Below are positions 21,694-32,058 of a stretch of 64,000 nt of DNA, one piece after another. The position numbers and the translations under genes are program-made. The DNA is from Platanthera guangdongensis (lineage: Eukaryota; Streptophyta; Magnoliopsida; Asparagales; Orchidaceae): NCBI GenBank assembly GCA_039583875.1, contig CM077159.1, positions 105,673,295 to 105,737,294 of the forward strand, in the 5' to 3' direction. The notes under the pieces were generated by a model that made no database searches, was not told where the DNA came from, and saw only the letters and a program-made list of their open reading frames with translations. How positions within the stretch are numbered: the stretch's first letter is position 1; the number at the start of each line of letters is the position of its first letter.

Positions 21694-23549
21694 TGTTGAA
21701 TTCTGTGAAGTGAAAGTGGGTGAATCGAAGGCTTGGGAAACCTATCCGCGCGGACTACGCGGACTGGGTTGGCGGACTGCTAGGTCGGCAGGGATGTTGC
21801 AGGCGGTTTGCTCTGTGGCGGCCTGGGCGGTCCGTTCGCGCGGACTACGTGGACAGCAGCGGCGGTCTGACAGGCCAGTGTATGCTCAGCAGGCGGTTGA
21901 CTCCCAGGAGGTAACCGGGCGGATAGGAATGTTATCCGCGGAGTCCGGCATGAAGCGGACTGAAGAACTGGAGCTCGGCAGACCGGTTTGGCAGTTGCCT
22001 TGGTCTTGCTCTGGTGCAGCGGGAAGCCGCGGAGACCGCCGGTTAGCGCGGACAGGAACTGGAGGTCGCCCGGTATGGCGGGCTAGATCCAGTGTCCGCC
22101 AGTAAGTGCGGACTGGCCCTTGTGGCCAGCGGACTGGACTTGGTGGGAATTGAACCAAGTCCAGGTTGGCTCAGTCCGGGGAGATCGCGCAGTGGAGCGC
22201 GGGCTGGTTTCTCAGTCCGTCAAGCGTAGTAGAAGTGCTTTGCCTTGTTTGCTAGCTTGGGAAATGCGGACTGGAGAATTTCTTGTGCAGGAGCGTGCGG
22301 ACTGGAGCCGGAGTCCGCTGAGTCCGGTTTAGCCTTGTGATGAGGTTATGGACTCAGGAGTTGCGGATTGGAGTCTGTTGTTAGCGGACTGGATCGACGT
22401 GTCCGCTAAGTCCGGAGGTGCCTTGGAGATGAGGTAATGGACTTGGGATATGCAGACGAAAGCCGGGTGTCCGCTGAGTCCGGCAGGTGCCTAGATGGCG
22501 AGGCTGCGGGCTCGGGTTTTGCGGGCTGATGCCTTGTCCGCAGAATGGCGGACACGGCTGTTGTGGAGTCCGGCTGTGGTGGTCCTGGCTTGGTCTCTGG
22601 CGGCAAGGCGGGCTGGATATTGGAGTCCGGCCTTGGAGAAGCTGGGGCGGACTGGATATCTGCACAGGAGCGGCGAACTGGAATGTGTGTCCGCGGGCTG
22701 GCGGACACACTTGTTCTAGCTGCGGGTTGTGGCGGTGATCCTATCGGCTAGGGCGGTGACCATACTCATCGTCGTGCCTATAAATAAGACCCATGTCACA
22801 TCAGGAACAAGGAACCTAGACCGAAGTAAGTGAACAGTAATTGAGCTCGCGTAAGTTGCTGCGGTCTGGACTTTGTGTCCGCGCGGATTGAGAGTTGACC
22901 CGGTTGTGCTGTGCAGGTTGTGCGGATAGCGCTGGAAAGTCAGGACTTGGCTCTGATTGCGGTCAGGGACAGTGCGTACTCTGCGGTTAAGCAACAGGCG
23001 GTAAACAGCAGGTCGCGGATAGCGACCAGGCGGTCTTCTCTTTGGTGACTTGGTTCGGGGTTCAGGAAGTCGCCTGCTTCAGGCGGACTGTTCCATTCGG
23101 TGACGCAGCTTGTGCGGTCTGGAGGCGTGCAGACCGGCGGTGAAGATCTAAGCATTGGAATAAGGATGAGTCCGCGCGGCTTGGGTTGCGGTCTTGCGAC
23201 CTGGCGGACTGAGCGGACTCCACAGCATTAGGTCGACGGCTTGTTGATTGAGTCCGCGCGGCTTGTTTTTTGTTCTTGTCTTTGTAACTGTCTCTGCTCT
23301 CCCGGTGTTGGGTTTTGGTGAAGCATGTCTCGCCATGTATGTCTCACCTTGTAAATAAGTTTGCTCTTGATCAATAAAGAAGCTTGTGTTGCATGTGTTG
23401 CTGGTTGTTACTGCTTTGTTGAGATAACCCCTGCTAACTCCACGATCCAGGAAAACTTTCAACATTATAAGTGGGCGTATTCTCCTTCGGTTTGTTGAGT
23501 TGTCAACAGGGTATCCAAGGGGGCGTCTGCGGTTTGTTGAATTTTAACA
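21694..23549 (+). repeat. copia-M 5' LTR
   Basis: TGTTGAATTCTG...TTTTAACA. Much richer in GC than its surroundings, with dozens of GCGGACT/AGTCCGC words in both orientations. Poly(A) signal AATAAA at 23373-23378. GC richness leaves several long chance ORFs. Confidence 0.95.
22297..22786 (+). promoter_or_regulatory. copia-M U3 hairpins and TATA box
   Basis: GCGGACT...AGTCCGC hairpin at 22297-22318 (7-bp arms). A perfect 10-bp hairpin GTGTGTCCGC-gggctg-GCGGACACAC lies at 22685-22710 (26870-26895 in the 3' LTR). TATA box CTATAAATA is at 22778-22786 (26963-26971 in the 3' LTR), about 70 bp downstream. Confidence 0.75.
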
Positions 23550-23560
23550 TGGTATCAGAG
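23550..23560 (+). other. copia-M primer binding site
   Basis: TGGTATCAGAG immediately after the 5' LTR end, initiator-Met tRNA type. Confidence 0.9.
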
Positions 23561-23635
23561 GGAGGTTGTTGGAGTGGTCAAGTAGTGCTCAATAGAAGTA
23601 GTTGCTCGTATGAAGAGGAAACCAGTGGTAGAACC

Positions 23636-25828
23636 ATGGCAGTGGAGAATGCAAGTTGTCTTGGTATTGATCTTCTTACAGAGGCGAACTGTGAACGGTG
23701 GAAGTCCTGTATGAAGAGCTTTATTCTTGGCGAGGACCTTTGGGAGGTTGTATGCGGAGCAGGAAGACAAGAGGATACTGCTGGCAATGCTGAGGCGATG
23801 AGAGCTTGGAAGGAGGCAAATGCGAAAGCGAAGTCTATTCTCAAGCAGGTGATCTCATCGGAGCTCTTGGACCACATCAGTGGATGTCGGTCAGCTGCGG
23901 AGGTCTGGACTTCCCTTGATGGGTTGTTAAGGAAGGAGGTGAAGGTTGCTGCGGAAGATGGTCCCTCTACTTCATATCAGGAAGAAAGGAGTGTTTCTCC
24001 TAGGCGTGATAGGAAGAGGAAGGAAGGACCAAGGTGCTATAAATGCAAGCAGCAAGGTCATCTTCGGAAGGAGTGCAAGGTTGTCTTGCTCTCGGCGAAC
24101 GTTGCTCAGGTAGGGAGGAAGGAGAAGAACGTAGTTGGGATTTCAACTAGTTCTGGAGTTGATCGGAGGAATGCCAGTGATAGTGCAGCTATCTGGCATG
24201 AAAGACTGGGGCATGTAGGGATGGACAAGCTGAAAGCAATGGCGGAAAGAAGACTCGTAAGAGGCTTGCCTAGGTTGTCATCCTATGGCGATGGTCGGGG
24301 GTGTGCGGGATGTCAGGAAAGTGGAGCCTATCGCTTCATGGTCGACAAAGCACAATCCAGATGTAATGCACCATTGGCGGTTGTCCATTGTGCTCTGGTG
24401 GGACCGACCGTCACTGCCAGTCTTGGAGGCAGCAGGTTCATGCTGATATTGGTTGATGACTATTCTGGGTATACTTGGGTATACTTTATGAAGAAGAAGT
24501 CCAACATGGTACGCTTGTTTGTGGAGTTCAAGAAGCTTGTGGAAGGCCAGCTTGGCCGGAGGATCAAGGTGTTGAGGACAAGTTTCGGTGGTGAGTTTGG
24601 CTCAACCGAGTTCTCACACTTTTGCAGGAAGCAAGGGATCCGGATGGAGCTTTCTTGTGGACATACTTCACAACAGGGTAGTATTGCAGCTCGGATGATC
24701 CGTTGGTTAACGGAGACCTGCAAGTGTTGGCTTGAGAGTAAAGGCGTTCCGAAGGCTCTTTGGGCGGAGGGAATAGCCTGTGCTGCTCATGTCATCAACC
24801 GGATGCCTCTTAGTCCGATCATAATGAAGACTCCTTATGAGCTGATGTTCGGAGTGAAGCCCTCAGTGAAGCACCTTCGGGTGTTTGGATCTACCTGCTA
24901 TATACACTCTCCGGGTGCTCTCAAGACAAAGCTAGTCTTTGTTGGGTATGATGAGCAGAGAAGAAGATGGAGGTGTATGGATCCTGCGACGAAGAAACTC
25001 ATAGTATCGAGAGACATTGTTTTCGATGAGTTGACGCCGTATTGGGGTAGCTCTTATGTGGAGCTAGAGATAAGCAGGTCAGATGGTGGGCTGAAGGAGG
25101 CTGCTGCTAAGGAAGTGGAGTTGCCTGAGTCACCAGGTGCTCCAGGTTGTTCTAGCTCCAGGGCAAAGGCGTCAGAGTCGGGAAGAAGGGGGAGCGATGC
25201 TCCAGGACCTTCTTGCTCGAAGGCGGAGGCTTCCGGTTCAGGAAGCATGGGGAGCGATGTTCCAGGCAGTTCTTGTTCAAGAGAGGAGTCTTCTGGTTCA
25301 GGTAGCAGGGGGAGCATTGCTCCAGATGCTTTTGGTTCCAGTAAGGAGGCGTCTTGTTCAGGGAGCAAAGGGAGCATTGTTCCGGTTTTGCCCGGGAACG
25401 GAGTTGGTTCAAAAGCAGCGGAGGTGGTTAGCCATGATCAGGTTATTCGGAGATCGAAGAGGATCAGTAAGCCACCAGCTCGATATTGTGAAGGGAACAC
25501 GGCGGACTTGGTCCCGTGTTTCCTTGTTAGCCCTCAGGTCGTGCAAGGGACTTCTGGCTGTGATGACCCCACTAGAATCAAGGAGGTGGTTGACACCAAG
25601 TCTGAAGAGGTGACTTCTCTCAGAGGTAACGAGGCTTGGACTTCAGTATCCAAGGAAGTTGGTGATACTCCTGTGATGCAAGAGTGGAGGTTGAAGCTGA
25701 AGAAGGCAGAGGGAAGCATGACTCCTTCTTGGAGATGCTGGAGGGCTCCCTCATGGTCCATGATATGCGGGGCGAGGACTTTGTCTTGGACATCTCTTCG
25801 TAGATGCTATCGGAAGGACCAGGTGTAA
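23636..25828 (+). CDS. copia-M gag-integrase-like protein, intact frame lacking protease and RT
   Basis: The frame is open from 23471; the first ATG in good context after the PBS is 23636 (MAVENASCLG), giving about 730 residues. Domains: gag-like region; zinc knuckle CYKCKQQGHLRKEC (24034-24075); no aspartic protease; pre-integrase WHERLGHVGMDKL with CAGCQ (24194-24320); integrase core with LVDDYSGYTWVYF, GGEF, WAEG, VINRMPLSP and TPYELMFG. The three catalytic acids are all changed: the first Asp reads Ala (VHCALVGP), the second Ser (LRTSFGGEF) and the Glu Ala (SIAARMIRWL). After a Ser/Gly repeat (25141-25380) and a RRSKRISKPPARY linker, the RT is missing and the frame ends at 25828, 41 bp before the PPT. 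It probably supplies a gag-like or nucleic-acid-binding function; catalytic integration is unlikely. Confidence 0.8.
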   Translation: MAVENASCLGIDLLTEANCERWKSCMKSFILGEDLWEVVCGAGRQEDTAGNAEAMRAWKEANAKAKSILKQVISSELLDHISGCRSAAEVWTSLDGLLRKEVKVAAEDGPSTSYQEERSVSPRRDRKRKEGPRCYKCKQQGHLRKECKVVLLSANVAQVGRKEKNVVGISTSSGVDRRNASDSAAIWHERLGHVGMDKLKAMAERRLVRGLPRLSSYGDGRGCAGCQESGAYRFMVDKAQSRCNAPLAVVHCALVGPTVTASLGGSRFMLILVDDYSGYTWVYFMKKKSNMVRLFVEFKKLVEGQLGRRIKVLRTSFGGEFGSTEFSHFCRKQGIRMELSCGHTSQQGSIAARMIRWLTETCKCWLESKGVPKALWAEGIACAAHVINRMPLSPIIMKTPYELMFGVKPSVKHLRVFGSTCYIHSPGALKTKLVFVGYDEQRRRWRCMDPATKKLIVSRDIVFDELTPYWGSSYVELEISRSDGGLKEAAAKEVELPESPGAPGCSSSRAKASESGRRGSDAPGPSCSKAEASGSGSMGSDVPGSSCSREESSGSGSRGSIAPDAFGSSKEASCSGSKGSIVPVLPGNGVGSKAAEVVSHDQVIRRSKRISKPPARYCEGNTADLVPCFLVSPQVVQGTSGCDDPTRIKEVVDTKSEEVTSLRGNEAWTSVSKEVGDTPVMQEWRLKLKKAEGSMTPSWRCWRAPSWSMICGARTLSWTSLRRCYRKDQV
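25141..25380 (+). repeat. 60-bp (20-residue) tandem repeat in the copia-M ORF
   Basis: Four units with exact 60-bp spacing (GGAGC(G/A)(A/T)TG at 25191, 25251, 25311, 25371). They encode G-S-(D/I)-x-P...S-C-S-x-x-x-x-S-G-S-G-S type sequence. Frame is preserved across all units. Confidence 0.8.
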
Positions 25829-25869
25829 GGTTACGGGAGCTGCTGGAGTTATTCACCACTTCTCACTTC

Positions 25870-25878
25870 AAGGGGGAG
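25870..25878 (+). other. copia-M polypurine tract
   Basis: AAGGGGGAG directly before the 3' LTR. Confidence 0.9.
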
Positions 25879-27734
25879 TGTTGAATTCTGTGAAGTGAAA
25901 GTTGGTGAATGGAAGGCTTGGGAAACCTATCCGCGCGGACTACGCGGACTGGGTTGGCGGACTGCTAGGTCGGCAGGGATGTTGCAGGCGGTTTGCTCTG
26001 TGGCGGCCTGGGCGGTCTGTTCGCGCGGACTACGAGGACAGCAGCGGCGGTCTGACAGGCCAGTGTATGCTCAGCATGCGGTTGACTCCCAGGAAGTAAC
26101 CGGGCGGATAGGAATGTTATCCGCGGAGTCCGGCATGAAGCGGACTGAAGAACTGGAGCTCGGCAGACCGGTTTGGCAGTTTCCTTGGTCTTGCTCTGGT
26201 GCAGCGGGAAGCCGCGGAGACCGCCGGTCAGCGCGGACAGGAACTGGAGGTCGCCCGGTATGGCGGGCTAGATCCAGTGTCCGCCAGTAAGTGCGGACTG
26301 GCCCTTGTGGCCAGCGGACTGGACTTGGTGGGAATTGAACCAAGTCCAGGTTGGCTCAGTCCGGGGAGATCGCGCAGTGGAGCGCGGGCTGGTTTCTCAG
26401 TCCGTCAAGCGTAGTAGAAGTGCTTTGCCTTGTTTGCTAGCTTGGGAAATGCGGACTGGAGAATTGCTTGTGTAGGAGCGTGCGGACTGGAGCCGGAGTC
26501 CGCTGAGTCCGGTTTAGCCTTGTGATGAGGTTATGGACTCAGGAGTTGCGGACTGGAGTCTGCTGTTAGCGGACTGGATCGACGTGTCCTCTAAGTCCGG
26601 AGGTGTCTTGGAGATGAGGTAATGGACTTGGGATATGCGGACGGAAGCCGGGTGTCCGCTGAGTCCGGCAGGTGTCTTGATGGCGAGGCTGCGGGCTCGG
26701 GTTTTGCGGGCTGATGCCTTGTCCGCAGAATGGCGGACACGGCTGTTGTGGAGTCCGGCTGTGGTGGTCCTGGCTTGGTCTCTGGCGGCAAGGCGGGCTG
26801 GATATTGGAGTCCGGCCTTGGAGAAGCTGGGGCGGACTGGCTATCTGCACAGGAGCGGCGAACTGGAATGTGTGTCCGCGGGCTGGCGGACACACTTGTT
26901 CTAGCTGCGGGTTGTGGCAGTGATCCTATCGGCTAGGGCGGTGACCATACTCATCGTCGGGCCTATAAATAGGACCCATGTCACATCAGGAACAAGGAAC
27001 CTAGACCGAAGTAAGTGAACAGTAATTGAGCTCGCGTAAGTTGCTGCGGTCTGGACTTTGTGTCCGCGCGGATTGAGAGTTGACCCGGTTGTGTTGTGCA
27101 GGTTGTGCGGATAGCGCTGGAAAGCCAGGACTTGGCTCTGATTGCGGTCAGGGACAGTGCGGACTCTGCGGTTAAGCAACAGGCGGTAAACAGCAGGTCG
27201 CGGATAGCGACCAGGCGGTCTTCTCTTTGGCGACTTGGTTCGGGGTTCAGTAAGTCGCCTGCTTCAGGCGGACTGTTCCATTCGGTGACGCAGCTTGTGC
27301 GGTCTGGCGGCGTGCAGACCGGCGGTGAAGAGCTAAGCATTGGAATAAGGATGAGTCTGCGCGGCTTGGGTTGCGGTCTGGCGACCTGGCGGACTGAGCG
27401 GACTCCACAGCAGTAGGTCGGCGGCTTGTTGATTGAGTCCGCGCGGCTTGTTTTTTGTTCTTGTCTTTGTAACTGTCTCTGCTCTCCCGGTGTTGGGTTT
27501 TGGTGAAGCATGTCTCGCCATGTATGTCTCGCCTTGTAAAGAAGTTTGCTCTTGATCAATAAAGAAGCTTGTGCTGCATGTGTTGCTGGTTGTTACTGCT
27601 TTGTTGAGATAACCCCTGCTAACTCCACGATCCGGGAAAACTTTCAACATTATAAGTGGGCGTATTGTCCTTCGGTTTGTTAAGTTGTCAACAGGGTATC
27701 CAAGGTGGCGTCTGCGGTTTGTTGAATTTTAACA
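25879..27734 (+). repeat. copia-M 3' LTR
   Basis: Same length as the 5' LTR, collinear without gaps. AATAAA at 27558-27563. Confidence 0.95.
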
Positions 27735-28938
27735 CTCGTCTCGTGTAGAAATTGGAGTAGATTTAATTTTTTTGTATGCTTATAGTTTTATATTTTTCTA
27801 ATTCTGTAAATACTTTTTATTCTACTCAAAAATTGGTGAATCAGGTGTGAATCCTACGATAGCTTAGGGATGTGTGTAGACGGCTGTTAGGTTCGTATTG
27901 CTCAAGTCGGGAGGATGGATAGTATTTCTCGTTGGCTAAGAACTTGCCCCAAGCTATTCTTGAAGCATGGGTATAGGTTAGTTCACTCGCATGAGTGTGA
28001 TGTAGGCCATCATTTTGGCCCGGTTGAGCTTTGTACCATTCCTAACGTCTTATTCTCGCTAACCCCATTGTGCCTACCCCTCCTTTTGATTCAGCTCCAC
28101 CATGATTTCACCAAAGCCACATAGCTAATCCTAGTCGCACACCCAAGTTGAGCTTTAGAGTTTTACATTTTCATTTTGGGATGTGATGTGGTGATATTAC
28201 ATGTGAATATGTGGATGTGCTCCAAAGTTTTATTTGTTTAAATTGTTAAAGCAAAATAGGATTCAAAAAAAAATATATACAAAAAAAAAAATTTGATTGT
28301 GAAAAAGAAAAGTGAAAAGAAGAAAAAGTTTGATTGAAAATTCTTTTTGCGAAGAAATTGTATTTGGATTAGGCGGTGCACACACCCATATGTTAAAAGT
28401 TAAGTCTGGGGGTGTGATGTACCCGCATATATTTTAGTTAGCTGATGGATTCTTTCTTTGATAGCTCATTTGGGTTAGGTGCATAGCCTTATTATTTATC
28501 CTTGTTTACCTCACCGAAACCCAAGCCCCATCTCTTCACCTAAATTCCTACTGATTCGTGTATGAACCCAACTAGTGCCGTGGAGACAATGCGAAAGGGC
28601 AAGCATATGGTCACCGACATTGGTGGATTCCTTTGGAGGTTATCTGGAGCCCCAATCTTTGGCAATGCTCGCCTAGCGATTAGTCTACTTTCTCCCTATG
28701 CGTGACCGAATGATTCACCGTGATTCCATTTTTGAGTAATAATAAAATGTTGATACGCATTGTGAAAAGTATAAACTATTTTGTATACTTAGAAATTTCT
28801 TCTATTATATTTTTATGCGTGCGAGCATGCAACTTCGCATGTTACTCCGTATCGCAATTTCCTTGTTAGCTAAATCATTTTCCTTATCTGCTTAGATTTT
28901 GTTTGCTCGGGACCCGCAAACAGTTAAGTCTGGGGGTG
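27735..28938 (+). other. Athila-like non-coding 3' region, second part
   Basis: Starts with the CTCGT target duplication. No coding signal. A-rich at 28265-28330. Contains 'gttaagtctgggggtgtgatg' at 28399-28419, an internal copy of the PPT plus LTR start, about 520 bp before the real one. Confidence 0.65.
28923..28938 (+). other. Athila-like polypurine tract
   Basis: GTTAAGTCTGGGGGTG directly before the 3' LTR start TGATGAGTCC. Confidence 0.8.
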
Positions 28939-30373
28939 TGATGAGTCCGATTTATATAGGGTTTTTCGAACTTATATGGTCTAGTTTTCACACGTTTGCA
29001 CTTCACTTGTAATTCGTTATCGTATATATTTCATCTTATCTTTATTTCCATAGGAAGTGCACACTTACGCCTATGGTTATGTATTTTTGTACTTTTATTG
29101 TTTGTACTCCCTTTTTGTGATTGCCTGGAATGTCTGCACATATCAGTGCTGGGTTTAGGGGTTGTGTGCATGTTTCGGGGACGTTTGGAAGCAGGAATAC
29201 TACGCATGCTCATTAGATATAGTGCACACGACCACTGGTCGTGCGCCACTGCTCGTGCGCAATGTTCCCTGATTTCCAGAATCTGCTTGGGGTATGCGCA
29301 CTATCACTGGACACAGTGCGCACGACCACTGGTCATGCGCCACTGATTGTGTGCATTGATTCCATTTTCTTCCAAATTCTGGCTGGGGAAAACGCACTAC
29401 CACTGGATATAGTGCGCACGACCACTGGTCGTGCACTACTGGTCGTGTGCGTTATAATTTCTGCAATCTATAAATTCGCAGGTTCCGCCCAAATTCAGCA
29501 TCACTCGACATTTCTCCGCCGTTTTTCTTCATCTTCCACCCTAGGGAGGTGCTCCGGCCAAGCGTTCACCGCCAAATCCAAGCCGGAGCTTTCTCTCGGC
29601 CTTCTCCTTCATCCGTGAGCTTCAACTAGGGTTTGACTCCATCGCCAACAAGCAAAGGAAAGCTTGCAACTTTCTTCCGTAATCGTGACATGAAGAAGAC
29701 GGGCCATTGGAAGGTGGTGACAGCCCTTCTCTACCCCGGACGCAGTTGAGGACCGAGCTTGGACCCGGATTGACAACCCGACGATTCCAACCATGAATCC
29801 TCAGCAAGACTTCGGATTCGGTCGATCTTTTGACTTGTTCTTGTTTTCTTGTTGAATATTGGTGTTTGAATCTATTTATATTGATGATGTGCACTTTGGT
29901 TGTATATGTTATGTGGTTCATGTCTATGTGATTCCTATTTCATTTTACTGCTTAAGTTGCTTGAGTTGCGCCCGCGTATCCATCCATCCACCCTTGCCAC
30001 ACTAGTAATTGCTAGTGGCGTGCGTAGTGAAGAGGTGCTTACGACCCTCATTCCGCCATTCTCACCACCTCATCCGCAAGCCTACTCGTCCATCCGCCCA
30101 ACGATTCGGTGGATAATGGCCCGACTAGTCTTCCATCCCGCATGGCGAAGCATCGCATAACGGCGTTGCATAGAAGTAGTTGATAGTGTTTTATTTTCTT
30201 TGTCCGCAATATCAAAACCCCCATCGTTACCTCCGACCTTGAGGACTTCAATCTCAAGTCCTCCTAGAAATTAACTTCACCTTACTGTGTTCCTTGAGAG
30301 ATCAATACTTGAGAAAACTCGCCCTTTTTATATTACTTATGCGACCGGTTCACTACCGTGATCTTACGCATCA
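28939..30373 (+). repeat. Athila-like 3' LTR
   Basis: 1435 bp, TGATGAGTCC...CTTACGCATCA, right flank TTACC. Includes the 95-bp palindromic repeats (units at 29222, 29316, 29412) and TATAAAT at 29469-29475. Confidence 0.9.
29222..29460 (+). repeat. 95-bp palindromic repeats in U3, 3' LTR copy
   Basis: Same spacing (94 and 96 bp) and core as 5353-5590. The first unit has CACAC in place of CGCAC and the third has a few changes that weaken the outer pairs. Confidence 0.85.
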
Positions 30374-30660
30374 TTACCCGACTCTTGATTTATATATATA
30401 TATATATTTTAAATTTGACCTAGAAAGGCGCGTACCTGATATTCGACGGCTCTTCGATCCAATATAGAGATATAAATTTTGACCTAACTAAAATTCGGCG
30501 AGTTTCGGCGGTTGCATAGTCAATTCGACGAGTTTTGGTGTGAATATTCGTGAATATGCGACGAATCGACAACTAGGGCTGACCGAAACTCAACGAATTT
30601 GCATTGGAAAAATTTCTTTCTTGATGAATTTCCTAAGTGATTTCCTCTTGTTGGCCTTCT
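30374..30660 (-). other. copia-X spacer after pol
   Basis: Non-coding, matches 6524-6807. Has a (TA)n run near 30390 and loose CGACGA words. Confidence 0.55.
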
Positions 30661-32058
30661 TCATGAATCCTTGTTCAGCATGCCCAATTATGTTTTGAAG
30701 AGCGAGAACTTGGCCTCGTCCAGCGGCTTCGTAAAAATATCTTCGGCCTGCTTATCCATCGGGACATAGCTGTGGGTTATATCCTTGTTCTCCACATGCT
30801 CTCGGATGAAGTGATCAGATTTTAATGTGTTTTGTCCGGCTGTGAGAGACTAGATTATGCGCGATTGCGATTGCGCTGGATGTGTCGCAATACATTGGAA
30901 TTTTTCTGAACTTTAGGTTGTAGTTTTCGAGTTTATTCCTGATCCATAGAAGCTGTGCACAATAACTATCGACAGAGATATACTCTGACTCGACAGTAGA
31001 GGTTGTCATACAATTCTGCCTCTTACTGCTCCATGAAATAAGCCATCTTCGGAGGAATTGGCACGTCCCGAAAGTGCTTTTCCTATCATCCCTACTTCCT
31101 ACAAAGTCTACATCTGAAAAACCAATTAGCTCGACATCATTATTTCTCGGGTACCATAGGCCAAGGTTTGGTGTACCCTTAAGTTATCTTAAAATCCGCT
31201 TTGCGGCGACGTAACGAGACTCCTTTGAGTTTACTTGAAATTTAGCGTAGATGCATGTTGAGAACATTATGTCTGGTCTACTTGCAGTAAGGTAGAGCAA
31301 GGATGCAATTATACTTATGTACTTGGTTTCATCAAATGGTTTCCCTTTCTCATCCTTATCCAGAGACATAGTTGAACCCATTGGAGTCCTTATGTTGGTT
31401 GCGTTCTCCATTCCGAATTTCTTTAGTAACTCCTTGGTGAACTCTGTCTGAGAGATGAAAATTTGATCTTCAGATTGCTTCACCTGAATTCCTAAGAAAT
31501 ACTTTAGCTCTCCCATACTGCTCATTTCAAACTTCCCTTGCATAAGATTGGAAAACTTCTTGCAAAGGTTGTCTTCCATAGAGCCAAATATAATGTCGTC
31601 GACATAGATTTGCACTAGCAGAATCTTGTCTTTTACTTCCCTAAGAAATAATGTCTTGCCTATCTTTCCTCTTGTGAACTTGTTCTCAAGAAGAAATCTA
31701 GACAACATCTCATATCAAGCTCGTGGAGCTTGCTTTAAGCTGTAAAGAGCTTTATTTAAAAACTAAACATGTTCAGGGAAAGTAGAATTTACAAAACCTG
31801 GGGGTTGCACTACGTATACTTCCTCTTTCAGATTCCTGTTGAGGAATGCTGACTTTATGTCCATTTGATAGACCGCGAAAACTTTGAGGAAAGCATACAC
31901 AAGAAACAACCTGATCTCCTTGAGCCTAGCCAGTGGAGCAAAGGTCTGGTTGAAGTCGATTCCTTCTTCTTGTCTATAGCCTTGAGCTGCAAGCCAGACT
32001 TTGTTCTTTATGATTACGCCATTCTTGTTCAACTTGTTTCTGAAAACCAACTTGGTGC
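30661..32058 (-). pseudogene. copia-X RT and RNase H
   Basis: Minus strand from the gypsy-G junction: RT start [35 protein letters not shown], then [13 protein letters not shown] (YVDD at about 31606-31595), [13 protein letters not shown], RNase H with MTTSTVESEY and SRTKHIKI, and EDIFTKPLDEAKF before a TGA at 30661-30663. In-frame stops break it near 31763, 31708 and 31184. The gypsy-G insertion falls in a G-T-K codon run upstream of VFRNKL; the other side of the same run is at 42716. Confidence 0.85.

Larger units (their letters stand above)
21694..27734 (+). mobile_element. copia-M: complete non-autonomous Ty1/copia element
   Basis: 6041 bp with two 1856-bp LTRs and a perfect 5-bp target duplication CTCGT (21689-21693 and 27735-27739). 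PBS at 23550, one uninterrupted ORF and a PPT at 25870-25878 are all in place. By-eye comparison of the LTRs gives about 40 mismatches in 1856 positions (about 2%) and no indels, so insertion is recent. Protease, RT and RNase H are absent. Structure says the family moves using enzymes from another element. Confidence 0.93.
7994..30373 (+). mobile_element. Athila-like non-autonomous Ty3 element carrying copia-B and copia-M
   Basis: Parts: truncated 5' LTR (7994-8701), tRNA-Asp type PBS (8708-8725), a zinc-knuckle ORF (8911-9944, resuming 20922-21134), a long non-coding 3' region (21135-21693 and 27740-28938), PPT (28923-28938) and a full 3' LTR (28939-30373). Removing copia-B and copia-M leaves only about 3.2 kb of internal DNA and no protease, RT or integrase, so it would need enzymes in trans. 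Assignment near Athila/Tat rests only on the tRNA-Asp PBS and the 'taagtctgggggtg' PPT. The same LTR also occurs alone at 5070-6523. Confidence 0.75.

Noticed and set aside
21710..23155. Many overlapping ORFs on both strands of the copia-M LTRs (also 25895-27416)
   Set aside because: GC-rich LTR sequence lacks stop codons by chance; the frames are mirrored in both LTRs and none resembles a protein family.
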